Source: Paraburkholderia sp. SOS3 (GTDB lineage Bacteria; Pseudomonadota; Gammaproteobacteria; Burkholderiales; Burkholderiaceae). From it: 64,000 nucleotides of DNA. Shown here piece after piece: positions 53,620 to 62,594 of this stretch (position 1 is its first letter; each line of letters opens with the position of its first letter). The stretch covers positions 1,178,001 to 1,242,000 of the forward strand of contig NZ_CP018811.1 in the NCBI RefSeq assembly GCF_001922345.1, read 5' to 3'. Position numbers and translations under genes: made by a program. The notes beneath the pieces were generated by a model. The model did not search any database. It was not told the origin of the DNA and saw nothing but the letters and a program-made list of their open reading frames with translations.

Positions 53620-55192
53620 CGAGCGCGGGTCTTCGCTCTATGCGAGAGGCTTCGGGCAGCACGGCGTGCGGGTCGGAAGGCTTGCGGGTGTCGCGCCGCG
53701 TGTCGACGGCGCAGACGCTGCGGATGCTGTCGCCGACGCGCGTTGCGCCGTCACGGAGACGACGATCCTGCTGCCGGTGGCCGCGCTGTCAGCGGACCAC
53801 AGGCTCCTCGCGCATGCAACGATCGCACATGCAATCGGGCACCTCCGTTTCTCGCAGGCGGCACGGGACGCAGGCGGCCACGTCCCGATGATGATTGCCG
53901 TGCTTTCGATGCTCGAAGACGTCAGGGTCGAGCGTTTGATGGCGCGGCGATATCCGGGGCTTCGGTTGTTGTGGGGCCGCTTTCATCGACCCGCGCACGA
54001 GTTGCAGGCAATGGGGCTATCGTTCGCGACGTTGATGCAAAGGTTGAGTCTCGCATTGCACGACCCTGCATATCGCGACCCGCACCATTGGGTGCAGAAA
54101 GGCCAGGCTTTGCTCGAGGCCATTGGCGGTGACCTTCACGACGCTGCGCGTTTCGGTGAGGTGGGAGCCGTGCTCGCGAACGATCTTGGCCAGATGCGGG
54201 TGCGTTTCGATGCAGCGTCGTACCGGGTCGAACCGGCATACCGCGACGACAACACTTATCTGTGGCGTTTCGAGAACAGCGAACCGCAAGCCGCCATCGT
54301 ACAACCCGACGATACGGTGACGCAGTCGGCGGACGCTGGCGGCACCGACACGGCAACACCGGATCGGCAAACGGAAATCGCGCATGCCCCGGTGACGTAT
54401 CCCGAATGGGATTACAAGACGAACGTATTGCGCAGCGACTGGGTTGGCATCGTGGAGGGCGTACCGGTACGAACTGCCCGGCAACACGAGGTCGATTTAT
54501 GGCCGCTTGCGTCGCGTCCGGAAGTGCCCGCGTGCTGCTACCGGGTGCGATCGATTCACCGCTTGCGGCGCCAGCCCGATGGCGACGATCTCGACCTCGA
54601 TGCGGTGATCGAGCACGAAGTCATGCGGCGGGCCGGCCAGTCCGGAGATGGACGTGTGTTTACGAATCCCGCTCCGCGTGCGCGTGAGACGTCCGTATTG
54701 ATTTTGCTCGACCTGTCGGAGTCGACGGCGCGAGCAGCGACCGACTCCGGATCGACACTGCTGGATCTCGAACGGCAGGCGGCGGAATCGGCAATAGCGG
54801 CCTTCGATAGCGAACACGTGCGCGTGGCCGTCCACGGCTTCTCGTCTAACGGGCGAAGTGAAGTGCGGTACGTACGCTTCAAGGACTTCGGATCGCACTT
54901 TAGCGCCGGGCACCGAGCCGCGCTCGCAGCGGTACGCCCCGCATGGTCAACGCGTTTGGGCGCCGCGCTGCGTCACGCCGGCGCGTGCATCGAGCAGGAA
55001 TCGCACCGCTTGAAAAGCGTGATCGTGATGACCGATGGCCAGCCGTCGGACATCGATGTATTCGACTTGCGATATCTGATCGAAGACGCACGGCATGCAG
55101 TACGGACCTTGGCGCATCGCCGCGTACGGACCCACTGCATCGTCGTCGGCCTTCATGAGCGCCGTGTGGCTACCGAAATATTCGGATCGTGA
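53588..55192 (+). CDS. VWA-domain protein (NorD/CbbO family)
   Basis: A 534-residue partner of MoxR-type ATPases. An N-terminal helical region (about 60-180; ATIAHAIGHLRFSQAARDAGG, LSMLEDVRVERLMARRYPGLR) is followed by a variable linker and a C-terminal von Willebrand A domain (about 365-534) with the MIDAS motif LLDLSESTA (Asp375, Ser377, Ser379) and later VIVMTDGQPSDID. The start may be ATG 53588 or ATG 53600; both lie inside the ATPase gene, which implies coupled translation. CbbO/NorD proteins bind both the ATPase ring and the client. Confidence 0.9.
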   Translation: MALSMRSSDPDERGSSLYARGFGQHGVRVGRLAGVAPRVDGADAADAVADARCAVTETTILLPVAALSADHRLLAHATIAHAIGHLRFSQAARDAGGHVPMMIAVLSMLEDVRVERLMARRYPGLRLLWGRFHRPAHELQAMGLSFATLMQRLSLALHDPAYRDPHHWVQKGQALLEAIGGDLHDAARFGEVGAVLANDLGQMRVRFDAASYRVEPAYRDDNTYLWRFENSEPQAAIVQPDDTVTQSADAGGTDTATPDRQTEIAHAPVTYPEWDYKTNVLRSDWVGIVEGVPVRTARQHEVDLWPLASRPEVPACCYRVRSIHRLRRQPDGDDLDLDAVIEHEVMRRAGQSGDGRVFTNPAPRARETSVLILLDLSESTARAATDSGSTLLDLERQAAESAIAAFDSEHVRVAVHGFSSNGRSEVRYVRFKDFGSHFSAGHRAALAAVRPAWSTRLGAALRHAGACIEQESHRLKSVIVMTDGQPSDIDVFDLRYLIEDARHAVRTLAHRRVRTHCIVVGLHERRVATEIFGS

Positions 55193-55312
55193 AACGTTAT
55201 GGCAGCCGCGCGAAGTACGTGGCTGCCGAAGATTCTCTGGAATTTACTCGAGATGACCGCTGCGTGATGTCACCGGCACCCAGGTTTTAACCACACCAAA
55301 ATGGAGAGAAAC

Positions 55313-55843
55313 ATGAATTACCTCGTCAACATACTAGGCCGTTCGGGCCTTTTGAAGCACGACCTCGACTACCACCTGCTGCGCGCCGCGATGGTGGTGA
55401 TCTTCGCGTGGTTCGGCTACGACAAATGGTTCAACGCCGAAATCACGGGGCTGGTTCCACTGATCACGCACGGCCCCCTTATCTTCTGGATGATTCCGGT
55501 GCTGGGCATTAGCGGCACGAGCATTCTGCTCGGAACCGCAGAATGGACTTTCTGCTCGCTACTGTTCCTTGGGTTCTGGAACAAGAAACTGGGCGTGCTG
55601 GGAGCGCTAGGTTCCACGTTCAGCTTCATCGCCACGTTCTCGATCTTCCCGTTCGCTCCAGGCGCATGGGAACCCGCTGCGGGAGGGTTTCCTGCGATGA
55701 CCATCGTGTCAGCCTTCCTTTTGAAAGACCTTGTTTTGCTCGTCGTTTCCATCTACCTGCTCAAGCAGGACGTGTCCCGCGTGATCGAGGCGCGCGGCTC
55801 TGCCGATCAACGGAATCCCTCCCTCCACAAACTGGCCGCGTAA
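55313..55843 (+). CDS. DUF417/YkgB-family membrane protein
   Basis: A 176-residue protein with four to five membrane helices (LLRAAMVVIFAWFGYDKWFNAEITGLVPLITHGPLIFWM; WTFCSLLFLGFWNKKLGVLGALGSTFSFIATFSIFPFAPGAW). This matches the DUF417 family, whose E. coli member RclC is induced by reactive chlorine. GGAGAGAAAC precedes ATG 55313; an ATG four codons earlier is unlikely. An aldo/keto reductase follows 227 bp later. The role is not known; stress defence is a guess. Confidence 0.85.
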   Translation: MNYLVNILGRSGLLKHDLDYHLLRAAMVVIFAWFGYDKWFNAEITGLVPLITHGPLIFWMIPVLGISGTSILLGTAEWTFCSLLFLGFWNKKLGVLGALGSTFSFIATFSIFPFAPGAWEPAAGGFPAMTIVSAFLLKDLVLLVVSIYLLKQDVSRVIEARGSADQRNPSLHKLAA

Positions 55844-56070
55844 CTGCGTTCGGAACCCGCTCCCTACTCGTGATTCATGTGCTTGGGGGCGGGCGTGCGT
55901 TGCACTTGCAAGATCTCACTGTGCAACGGCAACCCCTGAATCGGAGAACATCAAGCCGTACGGGTAACATCTGAATTGACCTGAATTCACGGTCAACTTG
56001 CTTCAAGCGTCTGTGATAGGTTTTTGTCCTTCGTCGCCAAATCCGAACATTTTTGACAGGACGGACCAAA

Positions 56071-56949
56071 ATGCAAATCACTCCATCACGGACCATTCGA
56101 ATTGGACGATCGACGGTCGCGCGGCTCGGCTATGGTGCAATGCGCACGACAGGGCCACTAGCATTCGGCGAACCGGCAGACCGGGCCGCGATGCGCAACG
56201 TGCTACGGCGCGCCGTCGAGCTTGGCGTCAACTTTATCGATACCGCCGACATATATGGCCCGCAGATAAGCGAACAGCTTATTTCAGAGGCGCTGTCGCC
56301 CTACAGGGAGGACATCGTCATCGCAACGAAGGCCGGCTATGCCTATGGCGGACCTAACACGCCGCCGCCGTTGCGCGCTATCGGACGCCCTGAATACATA
56401 TTCCAGCAGGTGGAACTTAGCCTGCGCAATCTCAAGGTCGAAGCGTTAGACCTCTGGCAGCTTCACGACGTCGATCCGGCCATACCGATCGAAGAAACAC
56501 TCGGCGCAGCGGCAAGATTGCAGGAGCAGGGCAAGATCAAGGACATCGGCCTGAGCAACGTGACCTTGCAGCATATCGAGCGGGCACGCAAAGTCGTAGA
56601 CATCGTGAGCGTGCAACATCTGTTCAACATCGCATATCGTGAGCAGCAGCCGATCGTGGAATATTGCGAGGCGCACGACATGGCCTTCCTGCCTTATTTT
56701 CCGCTCGGCGGAGCGTTGATGCCGATGCCGGATGCTGCGCTTGCACGGGCTGCAGCGCGTCACGGCGCAACCGGTGCGCAGCTTTGCCTCGCCTGGCTCC
56801 TGCACTTCAGTCCCGCGATCCTGCCTATTCCGGGCACGTCGTCTATCCAGCACCTCGAAGAGAATATGAAAGCGGTCGACCTGATGTTGACGGGCGAACA
56901 ATGGGCCGCCGTGGAGCGCGACATCGCCGCGGAGCGCAAGGTTGGCTAG
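56071..56949 (+). CDS. Aldo/keto reductase
   Basis: A 292-residue NAD(P)H oxidoreductase with Asp57 and Tyr62 in FIDTADIYGPQISE, Lys87 in IATKAGY and His132 in WQLHDVDP, and the IPGTSSIQHLEENM cofactor segment near the end. The short length and STVARLGYGAMRTTG start resemble the YdbC/PdxI-like reductase branch. ATG 56071 follows AGGACGGACC. It is transcribed after the DUF417 gene but with a gap long enough for its own promoter. Substrate unknown; third aldo/keto reductase of the window. Confidence 0.87.
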   Translation: MQITPSRTIRIGRSTVARLGYGAMRTTGPLAFGEPADRAAMRNVLRRAVELGVNFIDTADIYGPQISEQLISEALSPYREDIVIATKAGYAYGGPNTPPPLRAIGRPEYIFQQVELSLRNLKVEALDLWQLHDVDPAIPIEETLGAAARLQEQGKIKDIGLSNVTLQHIERARKVVDIVSVQHLFNIAYREQQPIVEYCEAHDMAFLPYFPLGGALMPMPDAALARAAARHGATGAQLCLAWLLHFSPAILPIPGTSSIQHLEENMKAVDLMLTGEQWAAVERDIAAERKVG

Positions 56950-57307
56950 ACGTTGCGCCCCTTGGTTCGAATTCGTGGGGAGAATGTGCGCCGCATTTGC
57001 TGTCTCGTCTGACCGGCGTCAGGGAAGAAATATTCGTTGAGTGAAACCGGGAAAAATGTCTTTTAACGGTGGAGGAGTTTGGGCGGCAACACAACAGGTT
57101 CTCCCGACGCATGCCGAATCCGCATGTCGAGACGCATAATTTCTATTCATATCGGGTTAAAATCACCTTACGAGACCGGTTTTAGCGGTTAGCTGTCTGA
57201 AGCGACCGTATGTGCAAGCGCACGGTCAGGCAGGTGGCCATCGCAGTGAATCGATGCAGACGGCACAAGCCGTAGGAACGCCGGCTCGCATATGGGAGAT
57301 TTCACCG
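56950..57307. other. Intergenic region before the giant kinase gene
   Basis: No gene is supported in these 358 bp. An AT-rich stretch at about 57130-57165 (ending GGGTTAAAATCACC) is a likely promoter for the large gene. An in-frame GTG at 57212 and ATG at 57254 could extend that gene upstream. Confidence 0.5.
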
Positions 57308-60300
57308 ATGGCCGGCCCCACGGAGACTGACGAGCCACTTGTGCGCCGTGACGGCGCCGGACTGTATCGAGGAACGGTCGGCGAACGAAAAGGTACGCTC
57401 AGAGCGACGCCCGGCGCGGGCGCTTATCGAACGGCGCAGGTACTGGCGCTTGGCCGTGAATACGCGCTACGGTCGTGTCTCGATCGCGAATGGGCGGCGA
57501 TGCCCCTTGCGCAGACCTGCCATGACGATCAGACATCGCTGCTCCTGACAGACCCCGGCGGTCAGTTGCTGAGAGTCCGGTGCGGCTCGCCTTTACCGAT
57601 TGAGCAGTTTTTGCCCTTGGCGGGCGCTATCGTCTGCGCGGTATCGCAAATGCATGCAAGTGGTTTGGTCCATCTGCGGATCAACCCGGACAATCTGCTA
57701 GTCGAGGCTGGAAAAAGCGATACCTTCGGCGCAACGAAGTCGGGCAGTTGCCGTGCCTGGCTAACTGGCTTCGGCTACGCGCAGCGGATCCGCGACGGTA
57801 CGATTTCCGACTACGAGCAATCCGCTTCCGACACGACATCGTTCGCGTATCTGTCTCCCGAGCAGATGAGCGTCCCTCATCGCACCGTGGATGCCCGTGC
57901 AGACCTCTATGCGCTCGGCTGTGTGTTCTACGAACTGTTGACCGGCGTCCCGCCGTTTGCGGCGAGAGACGCGCTCGGATGGGCTCACGCGCACGCGGCA
58001 AGACGGCCGCTTGTGGTTCGTGCCCACCAGCCGGCGGTGCCGGAACAGGTCAGTGCGATCGTCATGAAGCTGCTGGAGAAAGAGCCCGACGAGCGATATT
58101 CCTCCGCGGTCAGTCTGCTGGCCGATATCGAGCGGTGCTCGCATGCATGGAAGCGGAACGGCACGCTTGAAGCGTTTCCGCTGAATCTGCACGACATTGC
58201 GCAGCGACTCGCCCGGTCCACGAGGCTATATGCGCGCGAATGCGACATCGAGCGGCTCGACACGGCGCTCGAGCAGGCGGCGCGGGGAGCCTCGCGTTGC
58301 CTTTTCGTGTGCGGTACCGCGGGCTCCGGCAAGTCGTCGCTCGTGCGCGAGCATCTTTCCAGACCGACCACGCGCGCGTGCTGGGCCGCCACATCGAAAT
58401 GCGAGCCGGCAATGCAACGGGTGCCCTACGGAAGTCTCGTGCAGGTGCTGCATGGTCTCGTGCGTCCACTGCTAGGCGAGGCGGGTCCCGAGTTCGATCG
58501 CTGGCGCTCCAGACTCCGGACGGCATTGGAAGGGCTGGGGCGCGCGTTGTTGCCGCTCGTGCCTGATCTCGAGCGCATCGCCGGAGCCCAGCCTGCGTTG
58601 CCCCCTTTGCCGCCGCAGGCAGAAAAGGACCGCCTCCTGCGCGTAGTGGCGAACCTGCTTGGCGCTTTCGCATCTGCCGGGCGTCCGGTGATGCTCTTTT
58701 TCGATGATCTCCAATGGAGCGACGACGGATCATTATCCGTACTCGATTATCTTGTGCTGCGTGCGCCGGTGCCGCATCTGATGATCGTCGGCAGCTTTCG
58801 CGACGACGAAATCGCCGCGTCGAATCCTCTCCATGCGCTCGCTCACGACGGGAACGTCGAACTCATCGCGATGCGGCCACTGGCGGCGGCCGACGTGGCG
58901 GCTTTGCTGTCGGATCTGCTGCATGACAGTTCCGGGTGCGTTCTGCCGCTTGCACGCCTCATCGTCGAGAAAACCTACGGCAACCCGTTCTTCACGATCC
59001 AGTTTGTTTCCGCGCTTGCGCAAGAAGGCCTTATCGGATTCCAGACCGACGGTAGCCTTGTCTGGGACGCGACGCGCATTCGGGCAAAGGGATATACGAA
59101 CAACGTAGTCGACCTGCTGCTGCAGCGGATCGAATTGCTTCCTGCCTCGACCAGAGAACTGCTGCACGTATTCTCGTGCCTTGGGCGACGCGCTGCCGAC
59201 GACACCATTGCACTCGTTGCCAACCTGTCGGTACAGATCGTTCACGAAAGGCTGGATGCCGCGGTCAATGCGAGGCTCGTGCAACGCGTCGGCGACGCAT
59301 ACGCATTCACCCATGATCGTATTCTCGAGACTTCATATCTGACGCTTTCCGATGAAAACAGGCGTATGGAACTGCATCTGCAGATCGGACGGCGTCTCGA
59401 TAGCCAGATCGCAGAGGCCCGCCCGGAGAACTCGCCTCTGGTCTATGAGGTCGTCAACCACCTGAACCGTGCCAGTCGCCTGGTCACGCTGCCCGGGGAG
59501 CGCGCCAGAATCGGCGCGTTAAATCTTCAGGCGGGCCTTCAGGCGAAAGCCACCATGGCCTATGCCGAAGCGCTGACCTATCTTGACGTCGCCGTGGCGG
59601 CGTTGTCGGGCGACTGCGATAAACGGATAGGGCAAACGGCCGCGTTTCATCTTGCCGAGTGCGAATTCATCACCGGCCATATGGACAAGGCGGAAGCACG
59701 GTTGTCGGAGCTTGCTCGCCGGAACGTGGATTTGCCGTTCGGTGCCGAAATCACCAGTCTTCGCGCAGCACTCTATACCGCACGAGACCGCTCGGATCTC
59801 GCCGTCCAGGTCGGGCTTCAGTATTTGCGCATGGTGGGAATCGACATGCCGGCCCGTCCTCGCGACGCCGACCTTGAAGCGGAATATGCGCGTTTCCGTG
59901 GCCGCTTGCACGATCGCACTTTCGACGACTGCCGAACGCAACCGGAGATGCTCGACCTCGTATGGCGCGGCGTGGTACAGGTGCTCGCCGATCTGATCCC
60001 GCCGGCGTTTTTCACGGCCGTGAATCTGTCGGACATGATCGCTCTGCATTCGGCGCGCATCAGCCTCGAACACGGTGTGACCGACGCGTCGTGTTACGGT
60101 TACATTTGCGCGAGCGAGGTTTTCCGGCGCTTCGACGACTACGACACGTGCTATGCGTTCGCTGAGCTCGCCATGCATCTGGTCGACGTACGCGGCTTCG
60201 ATCGATACAAGGCGCGCGTGCACATGTGTTTCGGTCTGCAGCAATCGTGGTCGCGTCCGGTGCGCAACGCGCTGCCGCACATCCGCGGCGCATTCGATGA

Positions 60301-62434
60301 AGCGATGCAAGCGGGTGATCTGACGTTTGCCGCCTACTGCCGCCGCAATCTGATCTCGCCGATGCTGGTCTACGGCGCCCCGCTTGTGGAAACGCAGCGC
60401 CTGGCGTACGAATCGCTCGCCTATGCGCGCGACACGAAATTCGATCTGGTTATCGATGCAATTCGTGCGCAGATCACTTATATCGACACACTCCGCGGTA
60501 CACCACCCAGTGCTGCCTGGTGGACGGATGACGAGGCAGATCGGCATACGAACCGGCCGATCTCGGTCTTCTCGTACTGGACTCACCGGATGCAGGCCCA
60601 TCTTCTATTCGGCGACATCGCCGCCGCGCTCGATGCGGATGCTCGCGTGTCCGGGCTGCTCTGGTCGTCGGGCGGTCATTTTGAAACTGCGATTTTCGTG
60701 CTGCATAGCGCGCTTGCGCATGCTGCCGCCTGCCGAACGAGCGTAGGGGAGGAGCGAACCCGCCACCTCGATACGCTCCACTCGCGCATGCGTCGGCTGT
60801 GCATCTGGGCGCGCAGTTCACCGAACAATTACCGCCACGGCGCAACGCTCGTGGCTGCCGAAATTGCGCGAATCGAACACCGTGCGGCCGATGCAGTACG
60901 TCTCTATGAGGAAGCGATCAGCGGGGCTCGCGAGGAGGGCTTTCTCAACGACGAAGCGCTCGCTAACGAACTGGCTGCCCGGTTTCACACGGAACTCGGC
61001 TCGAAAACGAGCGCGCGCACTTACCTGCGCAACGCCCGGTACTGCTACGCGGCATGGGGCGCCGATGCAAAGGTGGCACAGCTGGATGCGATCTCGCCCG
61101 ATCTCGCGGCATCGGACGGCGCCGGCATGTTCTCCGATCTGGTAAGCCAGCTCGATGTTGGCGCAGTCGTCAAGGCAACCCACGCGTTGTCGCGCGAAAT
61201 CGTATTGGCGCGCCTCGTAGAGACCTTGATGCGGTGTACCCTCGAGCACGCCGGAGGGCAGCGTTGCGTGCTGGTTGCCATGCAGGGCGACGTCTTGCAG
61301 ATCGAAGCCGAAGCCAGGGTACGCGACGAATCGGTCGAAGTCGTCATGCGATCCGGCGCCCCGACTCCGGCGGACGTGCCGCTGTCGCTCGTGCACGCTG
61401 TGATCCGCACGGGTGAAATGCTCGCGCTCGCGGACGCGCGAGACGCTCGCGAGTGGTCCGCAGACCCTTATATACGTGTGGCGCAACCGCGTTCAGTGCT
61501 GTGCCTGCCGCTGCTGAACCAGTCGCGCATCGTTGGCCTGCTGTACGTCGAGAACAACCTGGTCACGGGGGCATTCACGCCGAAACGGACTTCCGTACTT
61601 GGCGTGCTTTCGACGCACGCCGCGATTTCGCTCGAAAATGCCCGGTTATACGCGCAGCTGATCGAAGAAAGCGCGCGGCGCGAAGAGGTCTCCGAGCGCT
61701 TACGGCAAACGCAGACCGAACTCGCGCGCGTTGCGCGACTCACGACGATGGGCGAACTCGTCGGGTCGATCGTGCACGAGGTCAATCAGCCGCTTGGTTC
61801 CGCGCATACGAGCGCCCAGGCCGCGCTGCGCTGGCTGAATCGCGATGAGCCGGATGTCGGAGAAGCGCGTGTGTCACTGGAGCGGGTGGCTGCCGCTACA
61901 ACCCGCGCGGCAACGATCGTTCGCGGACTGCTTTCGCTTGCGAAGAAGTCGCCGCCCGAGATGAAGCAATTCGACCTCAATGAATCGATTCGCGAGGTGC
62001 TGCAGCTGCTGCGTCGCGAGATCTCGCATCACGGCGTCGATGTCGACGTTCGGTGCGTCGCAGGCGAACTGATCGCCTATGGCGATCGCGTTCAGCTGCA
62101 GCAAGTCGTGCTGAACCTCGTCGTCAACGCAATGGAGGCGATGTCCGATTCGCCGCCGACGATGCGCAAACTCCAGTTGGCTTCCAAAGCAAACGGTCAG
62201 GGCCGGATTCTCGTTTCCGTCTCCGATACCGGGCCCGGCGTCGATCAGGCCGTATCCGGTAGAGTGTTCGAGCCGTTCGTGACGACGAAGGGCACGGGGA
62301 TGGGCATGGGACTATCGATCTGCAGATCGATCGTCGAAGCACATGGCGGAGAATTGACGGTTTCGTCGAATACGCCACATGGCGCCCGCTTCGAGTTCAC
62401 GATCGGGGCCGCGCCTGATCGTGCTGCCGTGTGA
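57308..62434 (+). CDS. Giant pseudokinase-ATPase-GAF-histidine kinase sensor protein
   Basis: A 1708-residue cytoplasmic signalling protein. Residues about 30-280: Ser/Thr-kinase fold in which the HRD loop reads HLRINPDN (122-129) and DFG reads TGFG (153-156), so both catalytic Asp are missing; SPEQ (183-186) keeps the activation-segment end. About 300-600: AAA_16-type ATPase with Walker A GTAGSGKSS (336-344) and Walker B LFFDDLQWSDD (about 463). About 680-1280: helical TPR-like repeats. About 1295-1450: GAF domain. End: histidine kinase with His1490 in SIVHEVNQPLGSAH and DTGPGV, MGMGLSICRSI in the ATPase. ATG 57308 has GGGAGA eight bases upstream. No response regulator adjoins; the partner may be elsewhere. 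The domain order is known for PknB/kinase-ATPase-HK hybrids. Confidence 0.9.
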   Translation: MAGPTETDEPLVRRDGAGLYRGTVGERKGTLRATPGAGAYRTAQVLALGREYALRSCLDREWAAMPLAQTCHDDQTSLLLTDPGGQLLRVRCGSPLPIEQFLPLAGAIVCAVSQMHASGLVHLRINPDNLLVEAGKSDTFGATKSGSCRAWLTGFGYAQRIRDGTISDYEQSASDTTSFAYLSPEQMSVPHRTVDARADLYALGCVFYELLTGVPPFAARDALGWAHAHAARRPLVVRAHQPAVPEQVSAIVMKLLEKEPDERYSSAVSLLADIERCSHAWKRNGTLEAFPLNLHDIAQRLARSTRLYARECDIERLDTALEQAARGASRCLFVCGTAGSGKSSLVREHLSRPTTRACWAATSKCEPAMQRVPYGSLVQVLHGLVRPLLGEAGPEFDRWRSRLRTALEGLGRALLPLVPDLERIAGAQPALPPLPPQAEKDRLLRVVANLLGAFASAGRPVMLFFDDLQWSDDGSLSVLDYLVLRAPVPHLMIVGSFRDDEIAASNPLHALAHDGNVELIAMRPLAAADVAALLSDLLHDSSGCVLPLARLIVEKTYGNPFFTIQFVSALAQEGLIGFQTDGSLVWDATRIRAKGYTNNVVDLLLQRIELLPASTRELLHVFSCLGRRAADDTIALVANLSVQIVHERLDAAVNARLVQRVGDAYAFTHDRILETSYLTLSDENRRMELHLQIGRRLDSQIAEARPENSPLVYEVVNHLNRASRLVTLPGERARIGALNLQAGLQAKATMAYAEALTYLDVAVAALSGDCDKRIGQTAAFHLAECEFITGHMDKAEARLSELARRNVDLPFGAEITSLRAALYTARDRSDLAVQVGLQYLRMVGIDMPARPRDADLEAEYARFRGRLHDRTFDDCRTQPEMLDLVWRGVVQVLADLIPPAFFTAVNLSDMIALHSARISLEHGVTDASCYGYICASEVFRRFDDYDTCYAFAELAMHLVDVRGFDRYKARVHMCFGLQQSWSRPVRNALPHIRGAFDEAMQAGDLTFAAYCRRNLISPMLVYGAPLVETQRLAYESLAYARDTKFDLVIDAIRAQITYIDTLRGTPPSAAWWTDDEADRHTNRPISVFSYWTHRMQAHLLFGDIAAALDADARVSGLLWSSGGHFETAIFVLHSALAHAAACRTSVGEERTRHLDTLHSRMRRLCIWARSSPNNYRHGATLVAAEIARIEHRAADAVRLYEEAISGAREEGFLNDEALANELAARFHTELGSKTSARTYLRNARYCYAAWGADAKVAQLDAISPDLAASDGAGMFSDLVSQLDVGAVVKATHALSREIVLARLVETLMRCTLEHAGGQRCVLVAMQGDVLQIEAEARVRDESVEVVMRSGAPTPADVPLSLVHAVIRTGEMLALADARDAREWSADPYIRVAQPRSVLCLPLLNQSRIVGLLYVENNLVTGAFTPKRTSVLGVLSTHAAISLENARLYAQLIEESARREEVSERLRQTQTELARVARLTTMGELVGSIVHEVNQPLGSAHTSAQAALRWLNRDEPDVGEARVSLERVAAATTRAATIVRGLLSLAKKSPPEMKQFDLNESIREVLQLLRREISHHGVDVDVRCVAGELIAYGDRVQLQQVVLNLVVNAMEAMSDSPPTMRKLQLASKANGQGRILVSVSDTGPGVDQAVSGRVFEPFVTTKGTGMGMGLSICRSIVEAHGGELTVSSNTPHGARFEFTIGAAPDRAAV

Positions 62435-62594
62435 TTTTCGACGGCCGCCGTTGCCTCGTCGGGCCGCGTTTGCGGGCCGTCTCAGCATGAGGATGTACCG
62501 GCGGACGCCACTTTCCCGCGCTCGCGGCTGCGGGGTGCGGGCCAGTCGTGATTCGGCGCGCATCCCGCGTCAGGCATCGATTCGCAAGCGTTGT

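Noticed and set aside
52810-55192. The ATPase/VWA pair as evidence for a Rubisco or denitrification locus
   Set aside because: No cbbL/cbbS, norB/norC or nir genes occur within the window; the only adjacent enzymes are the amidase and the flavoprotein.
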